A stretch of 64,000 bases of DNA, from assembly GCF_015356865.1 (NCBI RefSeq), contig NZ_JAAFZA010000022.1, positions 1-64,000 on the forward strand, given 5' to 3'. The translations under genes and the position numbers were made by a program. The notes under the pieces were generated by a model. The model made no database searches. It was not told the DNA's origin and saw nothing but the letters and a program-made list of their open reading frames with translations. Each line of letters opens with the position of its first letter. Within the stretch, counting starts at the first letter, position 1. The stretch comes from Catenulispora pinisilvae (GTDB lineage: Bacteria > Actinomycetota > Actinomycetes > Streptomycetales > Catenulisporaceae). This document shows, one piece after another, positions 52,436 through 63,414 of this stretch.

Positions 52436-54190
52436 ATGTATGACAGAAGGCGGCCGCTACGCCGGCGGCCACAGCTCATCGTGGCACTCATCATCGCGTT
52501 GCTGGCCAGTGTGCTCGGCTTCAACGCGGCCACCGGGACCAAGGCTCGCGCCGCGTCCTGCGATACGACGACGAACCTGGCGCTGAACAAGACGGCCACG
52601 GCTTCCTCGGTGGAGAGCGACGCGTTTCCGGCCTCGGCCGCCGTGGACGGGAACACCGGGACCCGATGGTCTTCGCAGTTCTCTGATCCGCAGTGGCTCC
52701 AGGTGGATCTGGGGAGCACTCAGAGCATCTGCCAGGTCGTGCTGACGTGGGAGACCGCGTCGGCCAAGGCGTATGAGATCCAGACCTCGCCGGACGGGAC
52801 CACGTGGACGTCGATCTACTCCACGACCACCGGCCCCGGCGGTACCGAGACGCTGAACGTCACCGGCAGCGGTCGGTACATCCGGATGTACGGGACGGCG
52901 CGGAACACGGCCTATGGCTACTCGCTGTTCGAGTTCGCCGCTTACGGCCCGCCGGGATCGAGCAACGGTTCGTGTGCCGACAATGCGGCGCTGAACCGGC
53001 CGGCCACCGCTTCCTCGGAGGAGAACGCGGACTTCCCGGCCTCGGCCGCCGTGGACGGGAACACCGGGACGCGCTGGTCTTCGCAGTTCTCTGATCCGCA
53101 GTGGCTCCAGGTGGATCTGGGGACGTCGCAGGCCATCTGCGGGGTGACCCTGAACTGGGAGGCCGCGTACGGGAAGGCGTACCAGATCCAGACCTCGGAC
53201 GACGGCACCACGTGGACGACGGTCTACTCCACGACCACCGGGGCCGGCGGCGTGGAGAACCTGACGGTCAGCGGGACCGGGCGGTACGTGCGGATGTACG
53301 GGACGCAGCGCGCGACGGCCTACGGCTACTCGCTGTGGGAGTTCGCGGTGCTGACCGCCGCGTCGACGACCGACCCGTTCTGGGGCGACCCCAGCACGAT
53401 CCCGCCGGCGCAGAACGTGATGATGGTGAAGATCCTGAACCGGACCAACGGCAAGTACCCGGACAGCCAGGTCTACTGGAGCTTCGACGGGCAGACGCAC
53501 TCGATCGCCGACCAGCCGTACCTCGACATGCCGGTCAACAGCTCGGGGCGGATGTACTTCTACCTCGGCTCGCCGACCAGCCCGTACTACGACTTCATCG
53601 AGTTCACGGTCGGCCCCAACCAGTTCAACGGCAACACCACCCGGGTCGACGCCTTCGGGCTGAAGCTGGCGATGCGGCTGCACACCCACGACGGGTACGA
53701 CGTGCAGGTGGGGGAGACGCAGTCGGTGTTCGCCGAGGACCGGTCGGTGACCTTCCAGCGGTTCATCAACTCGGTGCCGCCGGAGTTCAAGGTACTGGCC
53801 CAGACCCAGGCCCCGTACCGCATCATCGCCCCCGGCAGCGACCCCAGCTTCCAGGCCGGCGGCGCGAACGCGAACTACTTCACGGCCTACGCCGCCTCGG
53901 CGGGCGTGAACGAGACCACGCAGAACATCTTCGGCTGCGCGGGCTCGATGGCGAGCAACCCGACGATGTGCGCCGCGCTGAACCGGCACGTCGCCACACT
54001 CCCGGCGGCACAGCAGCAGGACCCGAGCCAGTACTACCAGGCGGCGCCGGCGAACTACTACGCGCAGTTCTGGCACGAGAACGCGATCAACGGCCTGGCG
54101 TACGGGTTCCCGTATGACGACGTGGACGGACAGTCGTCGTACATCTCGCACGCCAATCCGCAGTGGCTGGAGATCGCGGTGGGTTGGTGA
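52436..54190 (+). CDS. Secreted CBM32-CBM32-GH64 beta-1,3-glucanase
   Basis: A 584-aa exported enzyme. A basic n-region (YDRRRPLRRR) and signal peptide span 1-34. Two CBM32 modules (about 37-168 and 172-310) are closely related, sharing the WSSQFSDPQWLQVDLG core. A GH64 thaumatin-like endo-beta-1,3-glucanase domain (about 325-584) begins MMVKILNRTNGKYPDSQVYWSFDG and ends PHAN-like. GH64 enzymes release laminaripentaose from beta-1,3-glucan. ATG 52436 has CGGAGGA 7 nt upstream, 13 bp after the preceding stop, so it is co-transcribed with the GH16 enzyme. Confidence 0.92.
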   Translation: MYDRRRPLRRRPQLIVALIIALLASVLGFNAATGTKARAASCDTTTNLALNKTATASSVESDAFPASAAVDGNTGTRWSSQFSDPQWLQVDLGSTQSICQVVLTWETASAKAYEIQTSPDGTTWTSIYSTTTGPGGTETLNVTGSGRYIRMYGTARNTAYGYSLFEFAAYGPPGSSNGSCADNAALNRPATASSEENADFPASAAVDGNTGTRWSSQFSDPQWLQVDLGTSQAICGVTLNWEAAYGKAYQIQTSDDGTTWTTVYSTTTGAGGVENLTVSGTGRYVRMYGTQRATAYGYSLWEFAVLTAASTTDPFWGDPSTIPPAQNVMMVKILNRTNGKYPDSQVYWSFDGQTHSIADQPYLDMPVNSSGRMYFYLGSPTSPYYDFIEFTVGPNQFNGNTTRVDAFGLKLAMRLHTHDGYDVQVGETQSVFAEDRSVTFQRFINSVPPEFKVLAQTQAPYRIIAPGSDPSFQAGGANANYFTAYAASAGVNETTQNIFGCAGSMASNPTMCAALNRHVATLPAAQQQDPSQYYQAAPANYYAQFWHENAINGLAYGFPYDDVDGQSSYISHANPQWLEIAVGW

Positions 54191-54259
54191 TGGTGATCTG
54201 ACGCTTGGGCGATAGGCGGCGGGGCTCGGGTTCAGGTCCGGGTCCCGCCGCTTCTGCGG

Positions 54260-54712
54260 CTAGAAGAACGAGCCGCCGTCGTGGGAGGAAGAGCTCGAAT
54301 CGTGCGATGACGAGCTCGTATCGTGGTGCGATGAGCTCGTGTCATGGTGCGACGAGTTTGAACCGTGGTGCGACGAGCTTGTGTCGTGGTGCGACGAGCT
54401 TGAACCGTGGTGCGATGAGTTTGTGTCGTGGTGCGAGGACCCGCCGTGGTGGTGCGACGATCCCGAATCGGCGTAGTCGATTCCCTGGGGGATGTATCCG
54501 TCCGATCCCTGCGAGGTAGTCGGAGGTGTCGGATACGTCGGATACGTCGGGGGAACAGGCGAGTAGGAGACGGGCTTGGTCGTGGTGCTGGGCGGCGTTT
54601 GGAAAGTCTTGGCTGTCCAGCTGCCCGATCTGGAGGTGCCCGATCTATTGGCCTTCGCCAAGCTTCGCAACACGAGGATGACCACCAGCACCACAACTAT
54701 CGCCGCAACCAT
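54260..54712 (-). CDS. Single-pass membrane protein with His/Ser-rich tail
   Basis: A 150-aa protein. Residues 1-18 form an N-terminal transmembrane or uncleaved signal segment (VAAIVVVLVVILVLR). Residues 45-75 are Pro/Tyr-rich (PVPPTYPTYPTPPT). The C-terminal 65 residues are SSHHDTS-type repeats, with about a dozen HH pairs, ending GGSFF. The tail is encoded by tandem 21-24 bp repeats. Clustered His pairs suggest metal binding (Zn, Cu or Ni) on the outer face. Family unknown. The codon use is odd for the window because of the repeats; its reading frame and start at 54712 look real. Confidence 0.65.
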   Translation of the reverse strand: MVAAIVVVLVVILVLRSLAKANRSGTSRSGSWTAKTFQTPPSTTTKPVSYSPVPPTYPTYPTPPTTSQGSDGYIPQGIDYADSGSSHHHGGSSHHDTNSSHHGSSSSHHDTSSSHHGSNSSHHDTSSSHHDTSSSSHDSSSSSHDGGSFF

Positions 54713-54816
54713 GGCTGGGCCTCCGTTCCGGAGCGATCGCTACGCTCGCAAGGCTTCTCAGTTACCCTCTGCGCTCGAACGTAACCGCCGCCCTGCCCGT
54801 GCGGCCCACCGGCGCG

Positions 54817-55572
54817 TCACGGCGTGGCGGTCCACTGGTCCAGGAACGCCCACAGGTGGTCGTCCAGGCCGAAGTTTGCCCACGAGCCGTTGTAGCAGCC
54901 GTAGATGGTCAGGGGTGCGTTCATGGCCCAGTCGGCGCCGGCGACCGTGTCCAACTCGTTGGCGAAGCCGCTGACGTCCAGGCACTGGCCGCCGCTGGTC
55001 GGGGCGATGACCGTGGAGCCGCTGGCCTTGAAGTTCTCGAAGACCGAGCCCAGGGCCATGCCGCCGGGGGCGGTCATGTTCCAGACCGACCATTCCTGGT
55101 TGTCGTTGGCCGGGTTGGAGTTGCAGTTGTAGACGTAGAGGTGGGTGCCGGCCGGGTCCGAGCCGTAGCCGGGGAGGTCCAGGCACAGGCCGGACTTGTC
55201 GTTCACGACCTCGTAGAGCTGGACGCCGCTGACCACGCGGGTCGGGTTCAGGTGGAAGTCCTGGTTGTCGCCGCTCTCGCTGGTGTCGCAGGGGTACTGC
55301 GAGACCGGGGTGTTGACACCGACACTGCCGTAACCGGGCAGGTCCATGCACTGGCCGGTCCAGTTGTCGTGGATCGTGGTGGAGACGTTGGCCGAGTTGA
55401 CGGCTGATGCGGTGACGCCCCCGGCGGTCGCCGTCACGGTTCCGGCGGTCGCTTGGCGCGCTGTCGCGTGGCCGGCCGTCGCCGCCCAAGCCTGCGGTGC
55501 CGCGAGCAGCGCCAGCGCCGAGGCGCCGAGCAGGGCTGCCATGCGGTGCCGGGTGGTATGGGAGTCAGACAT
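54817..55572 (-). CDS. Secreted ricin-B-type lectin
   Basis: A 251-aa exported protein. The signal peptide (1-30, ending AWA-A) is followed by an Ala/Thr/Gly-rich linker and a ricin-B beta-trefoil (about 65-250). The three-fold repeats appear as QCMDLPGYGS, LCLDLPGYGS and QCLDVSGF, each with a Cys and C-terminal W/F, and YNCNSNP-type Cys partners. No enzyme domain is attached, so it acts as a stand-alone carbohydrate-binding protein. ATG 55572. No clear operon partner. Confidence 0.85.
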   Translation of the reverse strand: MSDSHTTRHRMAALLGASALALLAAPQAWAATAGHATARQATAGTVTATAGGVTASAVNSANVSTTIHDNWTGQCMDLPGYGSVGVNTPVSQYPCDTSESGDNQDFHLNPTRVVSGVQLYEVVNDKSGLCLDLPGYGSDPAGTHLYVYNCNSNPANDNQEWSVWNMTAPGGMALGSVFENFKASGSTVIAPTSGGQCLDVSGFANELDTVAGADWAMNAPLTIYGCYNGSWANFGLDDHLWAFLDQWTATP

Positions 55573-55837
55573 GGTGTGTCCCTTCGGTCTGCGGGCTGGG
55601 CTCTGCCACAGTGCCCCTGGCGCATGGGGGATCGGGAGGGCTCGGACGGTTCAGGAAGTGCCCGGGGAGAACCGGAAGGCTGGCATCAGCAGACGAACCG
55701 TTTCAGCCCGGACACGACCGAGACGCTCATCAAGGAACTCCCTCAAGAAAGTCGGGGACCGTGTCAACGAGGCCGCGCGCAGGCGTCGTTGATGAGGGCG
55801 TGGCAGGGCGACGGGCCCGCCGACAGGAGGGTGTGAC

Positions 55838-56278
55838 ATGGCGAATCCCAGGAAGCGGAACCTGCGGAAGACGGGTATCGGGGTGGGTCTGGGCGTGCTC
55901 GCCGTGACCGGAGTCAGCATCGGGGTCTCGCAGGCGGCGTCGGCCGGCGGCAGTGGCAGTGGTAGCGGCAGCGGTCCGGCGACGTCGGCGCAGACCGGGC
56001 CGTCGGCGGCGCCCTCGGTGCCCGGCGGTCCGCAGCCCTCGGCGTCCGCCTCGGCCGTGCCGTCCACGCTGCCGCCCACGACGTGGCAGGGCAGCACCGG
56101 TCCGTCGGCGTCGCGCTCGGCCGCGCCGGTGCCGTCGGCTTCGGCCTCGGCATCGAGCGGATCACGGCCGTCGGCGATGCCCTCCGCGCCCCAGCCCTCG
56201 CGCTCGGCCGCCCCGGTGCCCTCGGCGTCGCGCTCGGCCGCTCCGGAACCGTCGGCCTCGGCTTCGGCGTCGCACTGA
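55838..56278 (+). CDS. Exported Ser/Ala/Pro-rich low-complexity protein
   Basis: A 146-aa protein. The n-region (MANPRKRNLRKT), hydrophobic core and AASA-type site (about 35) are followed by about 110 residues of Ser/Ala/Pro/Gly repeats (PSASASASS, RSAAPVPSASRS). No folded domain. ATG 55838 is preceded by an AGGAGG-like site. It lies 80 bp upstream of the sigma-factor gene on the same strand and may be cotranscribed with it. A surface or glycoprotein-like role is only a guess. The possibility that this is a non-coding high-GC frame cannot be excluded. Confidence 0.55.
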   Translation: MANPRKRNLRKTGIGVGLGVLAVTGVSIGVSQAASAGGSGSGSGSGPATSAQTGPSAAPSVPGGPQPSASASAVPSTLPPTTWQGSTGPSASRSAAPVPSASASASSGSRPSAMPSAPQPSRSAAPVPSASRSAAPEPSASASASH

Positions 56279-56358
56279 CGGATCAACTGGTGTACCGTCC
56301 AGTCCCCGCGGCCGCCGGGCCGGCCGCGTCGGGGCCGGGCGTGGCTGACGGGAGCGCG

Positions 56359-56886
56359 GTGTTGGGAAAGCGGGCGGAGCCGGACTTCGAGGCCTTCGCA
56401 CGGGCAAGCATGCACAGACTCCTGCGCACGGCCGTCTTCCTGGTCGACGACCGGCACATCGCTGAGGACCTGGTGCAGGTGTCGCTGGAGCGCACGGCGC
56501 GGCACTGGCGGCGGATCGGCCACGACAATCCCGAGGCGTACGCCCGCAAAGTCCTGGTGAACCTGGCGATCGACCGTTCCCGCAAGCTCAGACGCGGCCG
56601 GGACACCCCGATCGGCGACGCCACCGACCTGGACCTGCTCGGCTCCGGCCGGGACGCGCTCGCCCCGCCCGGGGACGCCGACGCCTCCGGCGACCTGGCC
56701 GCCGGCCTGGCCGCGCTCCCGGCCCGGCAGCGGGCGGTCGTGGTGCTGCGGTACTGGTGCGATCTGGACGAGCGCGAGATCGCCCACACCCTGGGCATCT
56801 CGGTCGGCTCGGTGAAGACCCACGCGTCCCGGGCGCTCAAAGCGCTCCACGGCCGACTGACCTCGACAAGTGAGGTGCCACGATGA
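56359..56886 (+). CDS. SigE-family ECF sigma factor
   Basis: A 175-aa sigma factor. Region 2 (FARASMHRLLRTAVFLVDDRHIAEDLVQVSLERTARHW) and region 4 (LPARQRAVVVLRYWCDLDEREIAHTLGISVGSVKTHASRALKAL) are clear; no region 3. GTG 56359 follows GGGAG by 5 nt; GTG 56341 is an alternative. Group SigE-type, often paired with a membrane anti-sigma or a cognate lipoprotein. The next gene overlaps by 4 bp (ATGA) and encodes a membrane protein, its likely anti-sigma partner. Confidence 0.9.
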   Translation: MLGKRAEPDFEAFARASMHRLLRTAVFLVDDRHIAEDLVQVSLERTARHWRRIGHDNPEAYARKVLVNLAIDRSRKLRRGRDTPIGDATDLDLLGSGRDALAPPGDADASGDLAAGLAALPARQRAVVVLRYWCDLDEREIAHTLGISVGSVKTHASRALKALHGRLTSTSEVPR

Positions 56887-57413
56887 GCGACGAAGGGCAG
56901 CGGGAGGCGCTGCGTTCCCAGGCACTGCGATCCCACTTCGCCACCCGGGCCGAGGAGATCCAGCCCTCGGCGGAACTGGCCCGCCGGGTGGCCGCGATCC
57001 GGCCGCCGGCCCGGGGGCGGCGGCTGCCGCTGCGGATGTCGGCGCTGGCCCTCGGCGGGGTCGCGGTCGGCGCGGTGGCGGTCGCCGTCGTGCTGGCCGG
57101 CCATCCGGCGCCCGCGTCCGAGCACCCGGGCCCGCTGGCGCCGCCGAGGACCACGACGACCGTGATCGCGCCGGGCCCGTCCGCGACGCCCGGGACGACC
57201 GACGGCGACGGCCACGGCGGCCCCAGCGCGTCGGCGTCGGCTTCGTCACCGACCGGACAGGGACAGACGACGGGACGGGGACAGTCGACCGGACAGGGAC
57301 AGTCGACCGGACAGCCGATGGGACCGACGCCGAGCGGAAGCCTCACCGGATCGCTGCCGGAGACTCCCAGCTCGGCCGCAGACTCCGTACCGACCGCACC
57401 CTCCGCACACTGA
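56883..57413 (+). CDS. Putative anti-sigma-like membrane protein
   Basis: A 176-aa protein. A cytoplasmic N-terminus of about 50 residues (EEIQPSAELARRVAAIRPP) is followed by one transmembrane segment (MSALALGGVAVGAVAVAVVLA, about 52-72) and a Ser/Thr/Pro/Gly-rich exterior with GQSTGQ repeats encoded by ACAGTCGACCGG-type repeats (57266-57310). ATG 56883 overlaps the sigma stop. The topology and coupling are those of a partner controlling the sigma factor, but no ASD/zinc motif is visible. Confidence 0.72.
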   Translation: MSDEGQREALRSQALRSHFATRAEEIQPSAELARRVAAIRPPARGRRLPLRMSALALGGVAVGAVAVAVVLAGHPAPASEHPGPLAPPRTTTTVIAPGPSATPGTTDGDGHGGPSASASASSPTGQGQTTGRGQSTGQGQSTGQPMGPTPSGSLTGSLPETPSSAADSVPTAPSAH

Positions 57414-57447
57414 GCCTGACACTGAGCCCGGCAGCTCGTGGGCCTCG

Positions 57448-58944
57448 TCAGCTGAATCGGATGATCACAGCACTCCCCGCCCGCACTGTCACGCTCGCGC
57501 TGCCGTGCCGCACCGCCACCGGTGTCGGCCGCGGCGCCGGGAACGCCCCGTGCGCCCCGACCTGCCCGCCACCGAGCGTGATCCCGGACGTGGCCGCCAA
57601 ACCGTCCGGCGACGTCGTGGCCAGCGCGGTGAGGCTGCCGTGCCGCAACCCCTTCAGGCCCAAGGCCAGGTCGACGGTCGTCGCCTGGTGACTCGCCGGG
57701 TCCTGTACGTCGTCGAGCACGACCGTCAGGTGGCCGCCGTCGCGGACGGCGTAGGCGCGCACGTCGGCGGAGTCCGGATCGTCCAGCGCCACGAAGTCGC
57801 CGCCGCCGACGAGCTCGGTCGCGAGCATCCCGTAGTACAGCGGCCGCGCCGTCAGATCTCCGGTCGTCGGGCACAGCGGGGTGTACGGATCGCAACCGGC
57901 GGCGTTGGTGCCGTCCATGAACTCGGCGCTGGCGACGCCGTCCTGCGCGAGCAGGAGGTTGTAGTCCAGAGCCCACAACGCGGAGGCGAACGTGTCGCTC
58001 ACCCCGGCCGTCCCGGCGCACACCGTCGAGTTGGTCTCGGTCATCGCGGCCGGCACGTGGAGCTGGCGGGCCGCGCTCAAAGCCGCCTGCGCGTTGGCGT
58101 TCTCGTACTGCACCGACGCCGTTCCGAGCAGCTGCGCGATGGTCGCGACCGAACCGCCGCACGCGCTGGTCGGGTAGGTGTGGTCGGTGACCATCGAGAC
58201 GTCGGGATGCGCGGCGTCGGCCGCGGCGAACCCGCCGAGCCAGGAGCTGTGGTTGGTCTCGGCGTCCGGCCCGGTCAGCGCGACGCCCGGGGCGGCCGCG
58301 CGGATCGCCGAGGCGTAGGTCTCGAAGTCGGCGTAGTACGCGGCCGGGTTCGCCTCGTAGAAGTTGGGCTCGTTGCCGACCTCGACGGCCAGCAGTGACC
58401 GGCCGAAGATCTGGCGTGCGTACCGGGCCTCGTCGGCGGCCCGGGCCGGATCGGGGTGCTTGAGGTTCACCGCGAGGATCACCTTCCAGCCGGTCGCCTT
58501 CGCGATCGCGGCCAGCGGCTGGAGCTTGGCCGGGGTGATGGTGCCCGAGGTCGCCCAGCTCGGCGCGGTCTCGCCGGTCGAGGTCCAGAACGTGGTGTCG
58601 CCGGAGTTGCCGCCGACCCGCAGGGTCCCGCCGGGACCGAGGGTGCTGAGATACCCGGCCAGGTCGGTGCTGGAGTAGTTGTCGGCGGCGACGGTCGCCG
58701 CGCCGAAGGAGAGGCCGACGAACCCCGGGTTCAGCCGGTGGCCGGTCTGGTCGGGGTGGACGGTGATGGCCAGGCCCGCCGCTGCCGACGCGGCGGCTCC
58801 CGTAGCCGGGTCGGCCGAGGTGCCGGACGCCTGTGCCGTCCCAGCGCCGATCGAAGCCCCGCCGATCAGAGCCCCGCCGGTCAGGGCAGCGGCGACCACA
58901 GCGGTGCCGAGGGCCGTGGTGCGCCTACGCGTACTGATTCTCAT
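57448..58944 (-). CDS. Secreted GH79-like glycoside hydrolase
   Basis: A 498-aa exported enzyme. The Tat-like n-region (RISTRRRT) and signal peptide (about 1-40) are followed by a (beta/alpha)8 barrel with acid/base Glu in VEVGNEPNFY (about 200) and nucleophile Glu in MTETNST (about 295). A C-terminal beta-sandwich (about 400-490) contains LTVVLDDVQDP. The pattern fits GH79 (heparanase/beta-glucuronidase) family enzymes of actinomycetes; the sugar could be a uronic acid. I use ATG 58944; upstream GTG/ATG at 58968 is possible. No cotranscribed neighbour. Confidence 0.8.
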   Translation of the reverse strand: MRISTRRRTTALGTAVVAAALTGGALIGGASIGAGTAQASGTSADPATGAAASAAAGLAITVHPDQTGHRLNPGFVGLSFGAATVAADNYSSTDLAGYLSTLGPGGTLRVGGNSGDTTFWTSTGETAPSWATSGTITPAKLQPLAAIAKATGWKVILAVNLKHPDPARAADEARYARQIFGRSLLAVEVGNEPNFYEANPAAYYADFETYASAIRAAAPGVALTGPDAETNHSSWLGGFAAADAAHPDVSMVTDHTYPTSACGGSVATIAQLLGTASVQYENANAQAALSAARQLHVPAAMTETNSTVCAGTAGVSDTFASALWALDYNLLLAQDGVASAEFMDGTNAAGCDPYTPLCPTTGDLTARPLYYGMLATELVGGGDFVALDDPDSADVRAYAVRDGGHLTVVLDDVQDPASHQATTVDLALGLKGLRHGSLTALATTSPDGLAATSGITLGGGQVGAHGAFPAPRPTPVAVRHGSASVTVRAGSAVIIRFS

Positions 58945-59179
58945 GACACGGCAATGTCGTACGCGCATACGGCCGGCACAAGTAGTCGGCGGGTAAAAAC
59001 TTCACAAGGGTGACTGGTGTTCACATGCATGAACACCTCGGCGCCGCTGCCGGGCTTCGCCCGCCCCGCTGTCCAACTGTGTCCTTCGCCACGTCACGGG
59101 GGCACTACGCGGAGTTGACGCGGCAGCGCGGCGTCGGGCAATGTCGCGAGCGAAGACACCCCGCGAGGAGGCCTTGGAG

Positions 59180-61152
59180 ATGACACCGCCGGCTGCCGCC
59201 GGGGAGACCACAGCCCGTACCGGGACCGGCTCCCACGGTGAAGACGAAGACCTCGGCGTCCAAGACGGCGATCTCGCCCTGGCCTCGCTGTTCCCGGCCC
59301 CGAGCCGCGAGCAGTGGCAGCGACTGGTCGCCGGAGTGCTGGCGAAGTCGGGGAAGCAGGGGCTGGAAGGCCAGGACACTGAGAAGGCACTGAGCACGGC
59401 GCTGGAAGACGGCCTGTTCGCCCAGCCGCTCTACACGGCTGACGATCAGGCCCCTGATGCGGGATTCCCGGGCGTCGCACCGTATGTGCGCGGAAACCGT
59501 CCGCAGGGCGCCGTCCTCGACGGCTGGGACATCCGGCAGTACCACAGCGATCCGCGCCCGGACTCGGCGAACCAGGCTGTACTCGCCGACCTGGAGAACG
59601 GCGGCACCTCGCTGTGGCTCGAAGTCGGCGACCAGGGGCTGCCGATCGACGCGCTGCCGAAGGTACTCGACGGCGTCTACCTCGACCTGGCCGCCGTGGT
59701 GCTCGACGCCGGGCCCGATTTCGGCGCGGCCGCACAGCGCCTGTTCAAGCTCTACGACGAGCGCGGCGTGCCCGAGGGCCAGGCCACCGGCAACCTCGGC
59801 GCGGATCCGCTGGGGTTGCTGGCCCGAACCGGCGAGGACGGGCGGACCGAGAGTCTGCTGGCCGAGGCCGCCGAGCTCGCCGGAACCTGCGTTCAGCGGT
59901 ACCCGGGAATACGGACCCTGACGGTCGACGCGCTCGCGTACCACGACGCCGGGGCTTCTCCGGCGCAGGAACTCGGCTCCGCTCTGGCTACCGCGGTCGC
60001 CTACCTGCGGCAGCTCACTGACGCCGGTGCCGGGCTGTCAGTCGCGGACGCCGCCGGGCAGCTGGAGTTCCGGTTCGCCGCGACCGCCGATCAGTTCCTG
60101 ACCATCGCCAAGCTGCGCGCGGCTCGCCGGCTGTGGGCCCGGGTGCTGGAGGCGTCCGGGGCGCCGCAGGCCGCGGCGTCGAACCGGCTGCACGCCGTGA
60201 CGTCCTCGGTGATGATGACCGAGCGCGATCCGTGGGTGAACATCCTGCGGACCACCGTGGCCTGCGTGGCGGCCGGGGTCGGCGGCGCGGAGTCCGTCAC
60301 GGTACTGCCGTTCGACGACGTCGTCGGCCTGCCCGACGACTTCACCCGCCGGGTGGCCCGCAACACCCAGTCGATCCTGCTGGACGAGTCGCACCTGGGC
60401 CGGGTCGTGGATCCGGCGGGCGGCTCCTGGTACGTCGAACGGCTCACGGACGACCTGGCGCGCGCCGCCTGGGCCTGGTTCCAGGAGATCGAGCGGACCG
60501 GCGGGATGCGTTCGGCACTGGTCGGCGGGCTGGTCGCGGAGCGGATCGGCGCGACCTGGGAGCGCCGGACGGCGGCCATCGCGCGCCGCCGCGAGCCGAT
60601 CCTCGGGGTCAGCGAGTTCCCGAACCTCGGCGAGAAGCCGCTGACCAGCGTGCCGCGGCCCGAGCGGCGGGGCGGCGGGCTGCCCCGGGTGCGCCGGGCC
60701 GAGGCGTTCGAGGCGCTGCGGGACCGTGCGCAGGAGGCGATCGTCAGGACCGGGTCACGGCCGCGGATCGCGTTGGTCGCGCTCGGTCCGGAGGCGGTGT
60801 ATTCGGCGCGGTCGTCGTTCGCCGCCAACCTGTTCCAGGCCGGTGGCATCGAGGGCGTCGTCATTCCGGTGCCGGTGGAGTCCGGCGTGGATGCCGAGGC
60901 GATTCGGGCGGCGCTGGTCGACAGCGAGGCGAAGATCGCGTGTCTGTGTTCAAGCGACGCGCTGTACGCCCAACACGCCACGGAAGTCGCTCGGATCCTC
61001 GCCGAGGCCGGGATACAGCGGATCTGGCTCGCCGGACGTCCGGGGGAGCGGGCCGAGGAGTATCGCCAGGCCGGTGTCGAGGAGTTCGTCTACGTGGGCT
61101 GCGATGTATTGTCCGCGCTGAATACCGCCTATGCGGCGATCGGAGAGTTCTC

Positions 61153-61156
<4 letters not shown>
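59180..61156 (+). CDS. mutA: Methylmalonyl-CoA mutase small subunit
   Basis: A 658-aa subunit of heterodimeric methylmalonyl-CoA mutase (succinyl-CoA to (R)-methylmalonyl-CoA). It has the CoA-barrel region (about 60-480; [18 protein letters not shown], then [24 protein letters not shown]) and a C-terminal degenerate cobalamin-binding-like domain lacking the DxHxxG motif, as expected for MutA. ATG 59180 has GAGGAGG 9 nt upstream; ATG 59141 is further up. It is coupled to mutB by an ATGA overlap. Confidence 0.92.
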
Positions 61157-63410
<2,254 letters not shown>

Positions 63411-63414
<4 letters not shown>

